Assembly (NCBI GenBank): GCA_964579735.1
Contig: CAZOHH010000107.1
Coordinates: 1-5,911, forward strand
Length of the DNA: 5,911 nt
Direction of reading: 5' to 3'
Source: CAILLO01 sp964579735
Lineage (GTDB): Bacteria; Bacillota; Clostridia; Saccharofermentanales; UBA5734
Shown here: positions 1 through 5,471 of the stretch, in pieces
Numbering within the stretch: position 1 is the first letter of the stretch
Layout of the letters: each line of letters starts with the position of its first letter
The notes under the pieces: generated by a model
What the model was told of the DNA's origin: nothing
What the model saw: the letters and a program-made list of their open reading frames with translations, nothing else
Databases searched by the model: none
Program-made: the position numbers and the translations under genes

Positions 1-776
1 TGCTGAAGACCAACCGCAACAAGCGGTTCCGGTATCAGGAATTCTTCGTGGAGGGGGTCCGAAACCTCAACGAGGCCGTCCGTAACGGCTGGTCGATCGC
101 CTCGTTCCTCTACACGGACGAAAAGCCTCTCTCCCGGTGGGCGCGCGAACTTCTCGACGTCGTGGAGACCGACGTGAACTACGACCTGCCGGCATCCCTG
201 CTGGCCGAGTTGAGCGGCAAGGAAGACACCTCCGAGCTGCTCGCCGTCGTGAAGATGCGGGAGGATGACCTTTCGCTGCTCGATCTTTCTTCAAACCCAC
301 TCCTCGCGCTCTTCGACCGTCCGTCGAATCACGGCAATCTCGGCACCGTGGTCCGCTCCTGCGACGCGTTGGGCGTCGAAGCCCTGATTCTCACGGGCCA
401 TTCCGTGGACCCGTACGACCCGGCCGTAGTCGTCGCATCCATGGGCTCCTTCTTCAACGTCCCGGTAATCCGGGTGGCGGAGAGCGAAGCCGTCCAGGCA
501 TTCATCGACGGCATGAAATCGAGATACCCGCGCTTCCAGACGGTCGGAACGACGGCGCATCAAGCGACGGCCATATCCCAGGTCGACTTCACGCTTCCGA
601 CCCTGATCATGATCGGAAATGAAACGGACGGATTGTGCAATGCCTACAGGGACGGGTGCGATGTCCTTGCGACCATCCCGATGGGTGAGGACTCCTCCGC
701 CACGTCCTTGAACGTCGCTTGTGCCGCGACGGTCGTTTTCTACGAAGCGGTCCGGCAGAGGTCTTCGGGTTCATAG
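1..776 (+). CDS. SpoU/TrmH-family RNA 2'-O-ribose methyltransferase, 5'-truncated
   Basis: This gene is expected to transfer a methyl group from S-adenosylmethionine to a ribose 2'-OH of rRNA or tRNA in the cytosol. The open frame enters from the left edge (first full codon at position 3) and gives 257 codons to the TAG at 774-776. The start lies upstream: the residues before the GTG at 48 (NKRFRYQEFFVEGVRNL) are typical of the N-terminal substrate-binding domain of the family. All three SPOUT methyltransferase motifs are visible, counted from the first full codon: motif 1, NHGNLGTVVRSCDALG, at about 109-124, with the catalytic-type Arg; motif 2, IGNETDGL, at about 204-211; and motif 3, IPMG...SATSLNVACA, at about 225-241, forming the trefoil-knot cofactor pocket. 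The C-terminus (FYEAVRQR) is ordinary. The family is recognised confidently; the exact target nucleotide cannot be read from sequence. It converges on the next gene, 43 bp away, with no U-tract terminator visible in between. Confidence 0.93.
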   Translation, partial: LKTNRNKRFRYQEFFVEGVRNLNEAVRNGWSIASFLYTDEKPLSRWARELLDVVETDVNYDLPASLLAELSGKEDTSELLAVVKMREDDLSLLDLSSNPLLALFDRPSNHGNLGTVVRSCDALGVEALILTGHSVDPYDPAVVVASMGSFFNVPVIRVAESEAVQAFIDGMKSRYPRFQTVGTTAHQATAISQVDFTLPTLIMIGNETDGLCNAYRDGCDVLATIPMGEDSSATSLNVACAATVVFYEAVRQRSSGS

Positions 777-819
777 CCGGTTTACAGCGCGCCTATCCCT
801 CTCCCTGTGCCGAACGGCA

Positions 820-3720
820 TCAGATGGTCGGCTGTTTGCGGAGCATCTCTATGAATGAACGGACGATCTCGGGGTCGAATTGCGTGCCCGAGCATTGGTT
901 GAGCTCGTCGATGGCGTCCTTCGAATTGAGTGTCTCGCGGTATGTCCTTTCCGAAGTCATGGCATCGTAGGTATCCGCAACGGCGATCATTCTCGCGGAA
1001 AGCTGGATCTGCAGACCCTTCAATCCATTCGGATAGCCTGCCCCGTCCCAGCGCTCATGGTGCTGTAGAACGCATTCGCTGATTTCAGAGAAATCGCTGA
1101 CGGAATTCAGGATCCGGTAACCGATTTCGGGGTGCTTCTCCATCTCGTTCCGTTCTATCTGGGTCAGAATGCCTTGTTTGTTCAGAACGGACTCCCTCAG
1201 ACCGATCTTCCCGATGTCATGCATCAGACCCGCCAGCCGGATTCGAGAGGTTTCGGCATCGCTTTGGCCCATTTCCCGTGCGAGATCCACACAGAGCTCA
1301 CTGACCCGATTCGAATGCTGCTGCTCCCTTGGATTGTTTTCAAGAAGCGAGGTCATGATCAGACTGATGGTCCTGTTCTGGATGCTGTGGCTTTCGTAGA
1401 CCTTGTTCCGGTACATGGAGTCTTCCGCGATCTTGAACGCAATCGAAAAGGGCTCCTCCGCAACAACCTTGGTGGCTGAGCCAAAGGCGACGGAAACTTC
1501 CAGGAGACCTGTGTGCGCCTGTGCGAGGCGTTTGCGGAACCGGTTCATCAGGTTCTCCGCCTCGGCGGACCCCGACTTCGGCAGCAGGACCGCGAATTCG
1601 TCCCCGCTGAGTCTCACGAGGATGTCATCGGCACGACATTCGCTCTTCAGGACGTTCGCAACGGTTCGAAGCAGTTCGTCGCCTTTCAGGTGGCCGAAGG
1701 AGTCGTTGATGAGCTTCAATCCGTTCACATCGCCGATGACGAAGGAGAGGGGTAGGTTCCTCGGTGTATCCAGCCTACGGAGCTCCTCCTCGTAGAATCT
1801 TCGATTGTAGAGTCCGGTCATTTCATCGTGGTAGCTGATCCTGAGGATCTGTTCTTCAGCCTTCTTGCGCTCGGTGATGTCTTCCATGGAAACGCACATG
1901 CATCGACGACCACTCATCGAAATCGGTTCTGCTCCCACTCCGAAACATACTCTTCTTGATTCACCGCTTCGCACCAATACGAATTCCAATTCGGTCCCGC
2001 GCATGCTGTCGCCACTCTTGAGCAGTGCTTCTATGGAATTGCGCAGAGGACAAAGCAGGCAAGTTGGAGAATGCCCACAGCCTAAGGGGTCCATCGTGCT
2101 GTTCACGCAGCCCAGCGCATTCCCAGGTCTATTTCCGATGATGTCCGAACCGCTGCCGCCGCATATCTGGATGACGGCGGCGTTGGCCATCACGATGTTC
2201 GTATCTGAATCGAGAATCAGCATTCCAATCGGAGATGCCTCGAAGATGGTTTTGAGATTCGTATTCGCTTCCTCCGTCCTCATTTCCATTTGCTTGCGTT
2301 CGGTGATGTCCTGGAAGAAGCCGTAGATTTTCCGGTGCTGCAGATCCGCTCTTCCGATCGCGTGGACGTTTCGAAGATTCCCTTTGGCGGTGATGATTTC
2401 AAGCTCCAGATCCAACGGGGAGCCGTTCTCCATGGCATTCTTCAAGGCACGTTCAACCAAAGGCCTGGACTCAGGCGTATAGAAATCGATTCCCTTCTCC
2501 ACGTTCGGGTTGAAATCCAGTTCCACTTCGTGGACAGCGTAGACCTCCTCGGTCCAGGTCTGGATACCCGTATCGATATCGAATTCCCAGCCGCCGACCT
2601 GCCCCAATTTCTGGACCTGATCCAGCATGGCCTTATACTTCTGCAGCAGCAACTCTGCCTGCTTGTGCTCCGTGATGTCCCAGACCACGCCGTTGAGGGT
2701 CGGATGCAGGCTTCTGGAGTTACGGGTGATCTCCCCTCTCGCTGTGAGCCAATGGACGCTTCCATCCGGCCAGACCACCCGGTAATCGGATTCGTAGGGA
2801 ACTCCTTTGTCCAGAGTGGTCTGCAGCTTGGCCTTGACTCCGTCGATATCTTCCTTGTGCAGTACGCCATAGAATTCTTCGGATGTACCGAGGAAAACCG
2901 CGGAGTCGAGGCCGAGAAGTCGGCACGTCTGGTCATCGAAGAACCGCTTGCTGTTTTCAATATCCAATTGCCAGGTGCCCATACCGCATGCGCGGAGGGC
3001 GAGGTGGAGTCGCTCTTCACTCTCCTTGAGAACTTGCGCGGAATGCTGGCGCTCTGTGAAGTCCAGAAGCTCGGCATCGCGTTTGTCCATCTCCGGGTCT
3101 AGTTGCTGCTCTCTATTCGTTCCGCGTGACTTGGAATCATTGAACACCAGCCGATAGACCATTTTCCCGGTTGCATCCAGCGTGGTCGCGGCATCCAGGT
3201 GTGCCTGGATCACCATTCCCTCAGCCATTTTAAGCCTGAGCTCGCAGGTCTGCGGCTCAGCGGTCTCGACGAGCTTTTTCCTGAATAGATAGAAGACGTC
3301 CTGGTCTTCGGGCAATATGAATCTGGTGAACTGCCGTCTTTTCAAATCACTGCGTGCGACTCCCAGCAGCGTGGCTGCCGTGAGGTTGGCTTCGAGGATC
3401 ATCCCTTCAAGGGAGAGAATGCAGTACCCCAATGGGGCGAACTCATAAAGATCGAGGTACTTCAGGCGAATCGCGTCGAGCTCCTCCTGCGTCCGTTGAA
3501 GCTCGTCGTTCTGCATTTCCAGCTCGATCTGGTATACCTGCAGCTCATGGAGTGCAAGTTGCACTTCCTCGGCCGTCATTCTCTTCTGAGGGTCGGAAAT
3601 CAGCCGTTCCTCAATCGAAACGACTGTTTCGGCCCGCCTGCGAAGATTGTGGTCTTCACTTCCCATATACACCCCTGCCTGAGCGGGTGCTCCATCCTTT
3701 GCTCGTTTGGATGGAACCAT
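820..3720 (-). CDS. PAS-PAS-PAS-PAS-GGDEF-HD-GYP cyclic-di-GMP signalling protein
   Basis: This is a cytosolic 966-aa sensor predicted to control cyclic-di-GMP; no signal peptide or membrane segment is seen. An N-terminal helical stretch rich in Glu/Gln/Leu (about 45-85) is followed by PAS domains at about 83-197, 236-353, 366-477 and 481-617. Three of them close with the PAC-type junction (WDITEHKQ, QDITERKQ, EDITERKK). The fourth carries a C-x9-C-x5-C-x2-C cluster (C538, C548, C554, C557). The GGDEF domain (about 625-780) has DEMTGLYNRR, a metal Asp (D664) with N672/D673, the active-site variant SGDEF (705-709) and the product-inhibition RxxD (R696-D699) five residues before it. The HD-GYP phosphodiesterase domain (about 786-966) keeps H802, H834-D835, H863, H887-H888, GYP (895-897) and D916, so neither enzyme looks degenerate. 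The ATG at 3720 is chosen because GAGGA lies 7 nt upstream. A GTG at 3747, just after an in-frame stop, and an ATG at 3666 are weaker alternatives. The ligand sensed is unknown. Confidence 0.93.
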   Translation of the reverse strand: MVPSKRAKDGAPAQAGVYMGSEDHNLRRRAETVVSIEERLISDPQKRMTAEEVQLALHELQVYQIELEMQNDELQRTQEELDAIRLKYLDLYEFAPLGYCILSLEGMILEANLTAATLLGVARSDLKRRQFTRFILPEDQDVFYLFRKKLVETAEPQTCELRLKMAEGMVIQAHLDAATTLDATGKMVYRLVFNDSKSRGTNREQQLDPEMDKRDAELLDFTERQHSAQVLKESEERLHLALRACGMGTWQLDIENSKRFFDDQTCRLLGLDSAVFLGTSEEFYGVLHKEDIDGVKAKLQTTLDKGVPYESDYRVVWPDGSVHWLTARGEITRNSRSLHPTLNGVVWDITEHKQAELLLQKYKAMLDQVQKLGQVGGWEFDIDTGIQTWTEEVYAVHEVELDFNPNVEKGIDFYTPESRPLVERALKNAMENGSPLDLELEIITAKGNLRNVHAIGRADLQHRKIYGFFQDITERKQMEMRTEEANTNLKTIFEASPIGMLILDSDTNIVMANAAVIQICGGSGSDIIGNRPGNALGCVNSTMDPLGCGHSPTCLLCPLRNSIEALLKSGDSMRGTELEFVLVRSGESRRVCFGVGAEPISMSGRRCMCVSMEDITERKKAEEQILRISYHDEMTGLYNRRFYEEELRRLDTPRNLPLSFVIGDVNGLKLINDSFGHLKGDELLRTVANVLKSECRADDILVRLSGDEFAVLLPKSGSAEAENLMNRFRKRLAQAHTGLLEVSVAFGSATKVVAEEPFSIAFKIAEDSMYRNKVYESHSIQNRTISLIMTSLLENNPREQQHSNRVSELCVDLAREMGQSDAETSRIRLAGLMHDIGKIGLRESVLNKQGILTQIERNEMEKHPEIGYRILNSVSDFSEISECVLQHHERWDGAGYPNGLKGLQIQLSARMIAVADTYDAMTSERTYRETLNSKDAIDELNQCSGTQFDPEIVRSFIEMLRKQPTI

Positions 3721-3727
3721 TCTGGAT

Positions 3728-3732
3728 TCCTC
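3728..3732 (-). promoter_or_regulatory. Shine-Dalgarno site that fixes the start of the PAS-GGDEF-HD-GYP gene
   Basis: The minus strand reads GAGGA followed by 7 nt (atccaga) and then ATG at 3720-3718. This is the best-placed ribosome binding site among the three in-frame candidates (GTG at 3747, ATG at 3720, ATG at 3666) and is the reason for calling the protein 966 aa. Confidence 0.75.
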
Positions 3733-3752
3733 GGAATGGTCTTGCACCTGCT

Positions 3753-3782
3753 ATGATACTCTCATTCTGCAAGTCGTGTCTG
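3753..3782 (-). promoter_or_regulatory. Candidate sigma70-type promoter for the c-di-GMP gene
   Basis: On the minus strand CAGACA (3782-3777, 4 of 6 to TTGACA) is separated by 18 bp from TATCAT (3758-3753, 5 of 6 to TATAAT). Transcription would start near 3746, giving a leader of about 26 nt before the ATG at 3720. That start point would exclude translation from the GTG at 3747. The -35 overlaps a 13-bp palindrome (3780-3792). Matches of this quality can arise by chance, so this is moderate to weak. Confidence 0.4.
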
Positions 3783-3792
3783 CATCATGCAG
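3780..3792. promoter_or_regulatory. Palindrome overlapping the -35 of the c-di-GMP gene
   Basis: CTGCAT-C-ATGCAG is a perfect inverted repeat of 6-bp arms around one central base. It overlaps the proposed -35 (3777-3782) of the gene starting at 3720, a location that suits a repressor operator. No T-run follows it on either strand in the right orientation, so it is not a terminator. The regulator is unknown and the role is inferred from position only. Confidence 0.35.
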
Positions 3793-3797
3793 GCAGC

Positions 3798-3831
3798 AAA
3801 AAACCGATTCCGTGTATCCTGCGCGCTCGGT
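3798..3831 (-). terminator. Weak candidate intrinsic terminator after the DUF6273 lipoprotein
   Basis: About 26 nt past the stop of the lipoprotein gene, the minus strand reads ACCGA, a 19-nt stretch, then TCGGT running into six T (3803-3798). The U-tract is good but the closing stem is only 5 bp with a large loop. An alternative bulged stem (CCGT...ACGG) pairs nearby. Termination may be partial, allowing some read-through into the c-di-GMP gene. Confidence 0.35.
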
Positions 3832-3857
3832 GGTACGACGGAAAGCAGGAAATTGGC

Positions 3858-4550
3858 TCAGGATGCCAGTTGCACCCATATCGCGGGGCGCACGGAGCTA
3901 CGGTCGTCGTTCGTACTGCGGCCGCCCACGAAGACGGTGCCATCGCGGCTGACGCACGCGGCACTTCGGTATAATCCCGGCGAGCGAAGCCACCACCAGC
4001 CTGCGCCTGCGATGTCGTCCGCCCCCTGTCCGATGGCATAGGCTGAGTTCAGGCCGATGCGGGAAGCGTCCGTCGTCAAGTATTCCTCGACTTCCTCGAT
4101 GCTGAGAAAGAAGACCTTGTCCAGCGTCGCATCCCCTCCCGCCGTGCCATAGGTCGGGTTATCTGGATTCGAGTTCGTCGTCTCGGCCAAGACGGATACT
4201 TCGGACTTGGTGAACGCCGTGCTCAGAAAGTCCTTGTTCAGCCAGGCGCGAATCGTGCTCGTCGCCCAGGTCAAGCTTGTTTCGGAGGTGTTGTACGCCT
4301 TTGCGTCCAGGTTCTTGTCCGAAAGAAGAAGCGCTTTCCCGTCCCTGACTTCCAGAACGCGCCAGGAAATCGGCTCTTTCCCGTTGACCCGATCGTCGTC
4401 CTGTTCATATCTGCCGAACATCACGATGTCGCCGGCCTTGACGTCCGCTCTGACCTCGCTCTGGGGCGGCGTGACCCCAGCCGAGCAGGCACATAGCACG
4501 GCCAAAAGTGCAAGGCAAGCCAGGATCGAGACCGCCCGGGTGTTCTTCAT
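3858..4550 (-). CDS. DUF6273 domain lipoprotein
   Basis: This is a 230-aa exported protein, probably lipid-anchored on the outer face of the cytoplasmic membrane. Residues 1-22 form a lipoprotein signal: a basic MKNTR start, a hydrophobic core, and the lipobox LCAC with C22 as the lipidated cysteine. The rest matches the DUF6273 pattern: IVMFGRYEQ (42-50), PISWRVLE (60-67), TIRAWLN (99-105), DKVFFLSIEE (144-153), WWWLRSPG (185-192), a DGTV turn (203-206) and the closing VRPAIW (220-225). The biochemical role of DUF6273 is not established as far as I know. The WLRSPG...VRPA ending faintly recalls C-type-lectin/formylglycine-enzyme folds, which is only a guess. The ATG at 4550 is chosen because GGAGG lies 5 nt upstream and the lipoprotein signal begins there; a longer frame from GTG at 4634 would start inside the promoter. 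The gene is complete and lies 137 bp upstream of the c-di-GMP gene on the same strand. Confidence 0.88.
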   Translation of the reverse strand: MKNTRAVSILACLALLAVLCACSAGVTPPQSEVRADVKAGDIVMFGRYEQDDDRVNGKEPISWRVLEVRDGKALLLSDKNLDAKAYNTSETSLTWATSTIRAWLNKDFLSTAFTKSEVSVLAETTNSNPDNPTYGTAGGDATLDKVFFLSIEEVEEYLTTDASRIGLNSAYAIGQGADDIAGAGWWWLRSPGLYRSAACVSRDGTVFVGGRSTNDDRSSVRPAIWVQLAS

Positions 4551-4555
4551 ACCGT

Positions 4556-4560
4556 CCTCC
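4556..4560 (-). promoter_or_regulatory. Shine-Dalgarno site of the DUF6273 lipoprotein
   Basis: The minus strand reads GGAGG, then 5 nt (acggt), then ATG at 4550-4548. It settles the start in favour of the residue that begins the lipoprotein signal peptide, against the upstream GTG at 4634. Confidence 0.8.
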
Positions 4561-4585
4561 AGAGATTTTCCTCGATTTCGGGATG

Positions 4586-4596
4586 CTTGAATCAAG
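4586..4596. promoter_or_regulatory. Small palindrome just downstream of the lipoprotein promoter
   Basis: CTTGA-A-TCAAG is a perfect inverted repeat with 5-bp arms, placed about +2 to +12 relative to the start site predicted from the TATAAT at 4605-4610. An operator here could block early elongation. It is short and may be chance. Confidence 0.25.
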
Positions 4597-4604
4597 ACAA
4601 GTAG

Positions 4605-4634
4605 ATTATAGACCGACGGCACGGACCATGACAC
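4605..4634 (-). promoter_or_regulatory. Sigma70-type promoter of the DUF6273 lipoprotein
   Basis: The minus strand carries a perfect TATAAT (4610-4605), an 18-bp spacer and GTGTCA (4634-4629, 4 of 6 to TTGACA). The predicted start near 4598 leaves a leader of about 48 nt before the ATG at 4550. It follows the terminator of the upstream gene (4724-4755), so the lipoprotein gene has its own transcription unit. Confidence 0.6.
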
Positions 4635-4636
4635 CC

Positions 4637-4661
4637 AAAATCATGCGATAGGTGTGATTTT
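4637..4661. promoter_or_regulatory. Inverted repeat upstream of the lipoprotein promoter, candidate regulator site
   Basis: AAAATCA and TGATTTT form a perfect 7-bp inverted repeat separated by 11 bp. It lies directly upstream of the proposed -35 (4629-4634), with its centre about 51 bp before the predicted start. A second, overlapping pair (ACACC at 4631-4635 and GGTGT at 4651-4655) uses part of the same DNA. The spacing, about two helical turns, suits a dimeric activator, but the binding protein is unknown. Confidence 0.35.
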
Positions 4662-4723
4662 CGTCCCAATCCATCGCTTCGACCCGCAAGGTCCTTCGGC
4701 AGGAATCCGCAAGCGGGGGAAAT

Positions 4724-4755
4724 GGAAAAGCCCCCTGTCTCCAGGAGGCCTTTCC
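4724..4755 (-). terminator. Intrinsic terminator of the acidic membrane-anchored protein gene
   Basis: On the minus strand GGAAAGGCCTCCTG and CAGGGGGCTTTTCC pair over 14 bp around the loop GAGA, a GNRA-type tetraloop. All pairs are Watson-Crick except two G-U wobbles. On the plus strand those two positions become A-C mismatches, so the structure is built for minus-strand RNA. The hairpin ends in UUUUCC and is followed by AUUU. It starts 26 nt past the stop of the gene at 4782-5303. The U-run is partly inside the stem, which is a common arrangement. Confidence 0.75.
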
Positions 4756-4781
4756 GCTTCGATCCGTCCGTGTCGAGATGA

Positions 4782-5303
4782 TCAGACCGTCGTGCTCTTT
4801 GCAGGGCGCCGAGCGAGGAATCCCGCGCCGAATCCGACCAGCAGGCCGGCGAGTGCGACTCCCGCGAGCAGGAGCCAGGGGGTTGTCGCCGAATTGTTCG
4901 CTCCCAAGGTCTGATAGGCTTCGGCGCCGAGCTGGTCGTCCGCTGACTTGTCGGTTCCATCCTCGGGGAGGTCGGTTCCACCCAGCGTCCGGATGCCGTC
5001 GTCCAGGACGTTCACCGTGCCATCGTCCGTGGTCGTCATCGTTCCATCGTCGACGGTCGGGTCGACCGCAGTGCCGTCCGTAGCGGTCACAGGCTCCGTG
5101 CCGCCCTCGGAACCTTCTACGACGCCCGAGTCGGGGTCACCCTTGGCATCCGGGTCGACCGTCGTGCCGTCAACGGAAGTGACAAGAATCGGATCCGTTT
5201 CGACGGGAGCGATCTCCTCGGCGAAGACGGGAACGAAGGAAAGGGTCAGTACGAAAAGCATCGTCAGGGTGGACAGGAGTGCTAGGCGAATCTTCTTGTT
5301 CAT
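4782..5303 (-). CDS. Acidic Thr/Asp/Gly-rich exported protein with C-terminal membrane anchor
   Basis: This is a 173-aa protein that I do not recognise as a named family. Residues 1-28 are a Sec signal peptide (MNKKIR, a hydrophobic core, cleavage likely at VFA|EE). The predicted exposed segment, 29-142, is low-complexity and strongly acidic: I count 19 Asp and 8 Glu against 3 Lys/Arg. It contains the repeated unit DGT-x-VDP at 45-51 and 76-82 and further TDDGT/LDDG units to about 103. Residues 143-164 form a Gly/Ala/Leu-rich transmembrane helix, followed by RRPAKSTTV. The hydrophobic helix and Arg pair resemble a cell-wall sorting tail, but no LPxTG-like motif precedes it, so simple membrane anchoring is more likely. 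The ATG at 5303 is chosen because GGAGGT lies 7 nt upstream and the signal peptide starts there; the frame is open further upstream but that part is implausible. A surface spacer, cation-binding or adhesive role is possible but unproven. Confidence 0.8.
   Translation of the reverse strand: MNKKIRLALLSTLTMLFVLTLSFVPVFAEEIAPVETDPILVTSVDGTTVDPDAKGDPDSGVVEGSEGGTEPVTATDGTAVDPTVDDGTMTTTDDGTVNVLDDGIRTLGGTDLPEDGTDKSADDQLGAEAYQTLGANNSATTPWLLLAGVALAGLLVGFGAGFLARRPAKSTTV
5058..5171. repeat. Imperfect 21-bp direct repeat inside the acidic protein gene
   Basis: The segments 5058-5078 and 5151-5171 share 19 of 21 bases, beginning CGGGTCGACCG and ending GTGCCGTC. They lie 93 bp apart, exactly 31 codons, and encode the two DGT-x-VDP units. 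This points to an in-frame internal duplication in the ectodomain. Confidence 0.6.
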
Positions 5304-5310
5304 ATTCGGT

Positions 5311-5316
5311 ACCTCC
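5311..5316 (-). promoter_or_regulatory. Shine-Dalgarno site of the acidic exported protein
   Basis: The minus strand reads GGAGGT, 7 nt (accgaat), then ATG at 5303-5301. It fixes the start at the signal peptide and rules against the much longer open frame that runs back to 5795 across the divergent gene. Confidence 0.8.
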
Positions 5317-5321
5317 GATGT

Positions 5322-5351
5322 ATTATTCCTCGATATCGAGGCTTCTGTCGC
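5322..5351 (-). promoter_or_regulatory. Tentative promoter of the acidic exported protein, with a palindromic spacer
   Basis: The minus strand has GCGACA (5351-5346, 4 of 6 to TTGACA), an 18-bp spacer and AATAAT (5327-5322, 5 of 6 to TATAAT). The spacer is mostly the perfect palindrome at 5328-5341. Against it, the predicted start would leave a leader of only about 12-16 nt, barely including the Shine-Dalgarno site, so another promoter may exist further upstream. Confidence 0.3.
5328..5341. promoter_or_regulatory. Perfect 14-bp palindrome, candidate operator
   Basis: CCTCGATATCGAGG is identical to its own reverse complement. It lies 25 bp upstream of the start codon of the minus-strand gene and in the intergenic region shared with the divergent plus-strand gene. 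It would fall between the -35 and -10 of the tentative promoter at 5322-5351. No U-run follows, so it is not a terminator. A dimeric repressor site is the natural reading; the regulator is unknown. Confidence 0.45.
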
Positions 5352-5389
5352 TTTGTACGAGGCGGCGCCAAGGAAAGTTCCCTTCCCGT

Positions 5390-5418
5390 TGGATATCGCT
5401 TCGGACCCACGGTACAAT
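5390..5418 (+). promoter_or_regulatory. Candidate promoter of the phosphotriesterase-family gene
   Basis: TGGATA (5390-5395, 4 of 6 to TTGACA) is followed by a 17-bp spacer and TACAAT (5413-5418, 5 of 6 to TATAAT). Transcription would start near 5425, giving a leader of about 47 nt. The leader contains tandem copies of GGTCT (5441-5450) and a third imperfect copy, with no obvious function. Confidence 0.45.
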
Positions 5419-5471
5419 AGGTACATCGAAGGTTTGGCATGGTCTGGTCTGGTTATCGGAGGACGGCTCCC

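Noticed and set aside
48..776. Start of the methyltransferase at the GTG at 48
   Set aside because: The codons from 3 to 47 encode residues that fit the N-terminal domain of the family (NKRFRYQEFFVEG), so the gene starts left of the window.
808..819. TGCCG-AA-CGGCA hairpin between the convergent genes as a terminator
   Set aside because: The stem is short and no T-run follows on either strand; it may be chance, or part of a Rho-dependent or weak bidirectional end.
1861..2690. Recurring GTGATGTC stretches near 1875, 2303 and 2672 as a DNA repeat
   Set aside because: They encode the repeated DIT(E) junction at the end of successive PAS domains and are explained by protein homology.
2290..3102. 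A 270-codon plus-strand open frame, and several others opposite the large minus-strand gene
   Set aside because: They lie antisense to clear PAS domain coding sequence, show no recognisable protein family and are shadows of the real frame.
3721..3747. GTG at 3747 as start of the c-di-GMP protein
   Set aside because: It has no good ribosome binding site and would lie at or before the predicted transcription start; the ATG at 3720 has GAGGA at 7 nt.
4551..4634. N-terminal extension of the DUF6273 protein from GTG at 4634
   Set aside because: It would cover the TATAAT promoter and bury the lipoprotein signal peptide 28 residues inside the protein.
4782..4880. LPxTG cell-wall sorting signal on the acidic protein
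   Set aside because: The hydrophobic helix and Arg pair are present, but the residues before them (LGANNSATTP) contain no LPxTG-like motif.
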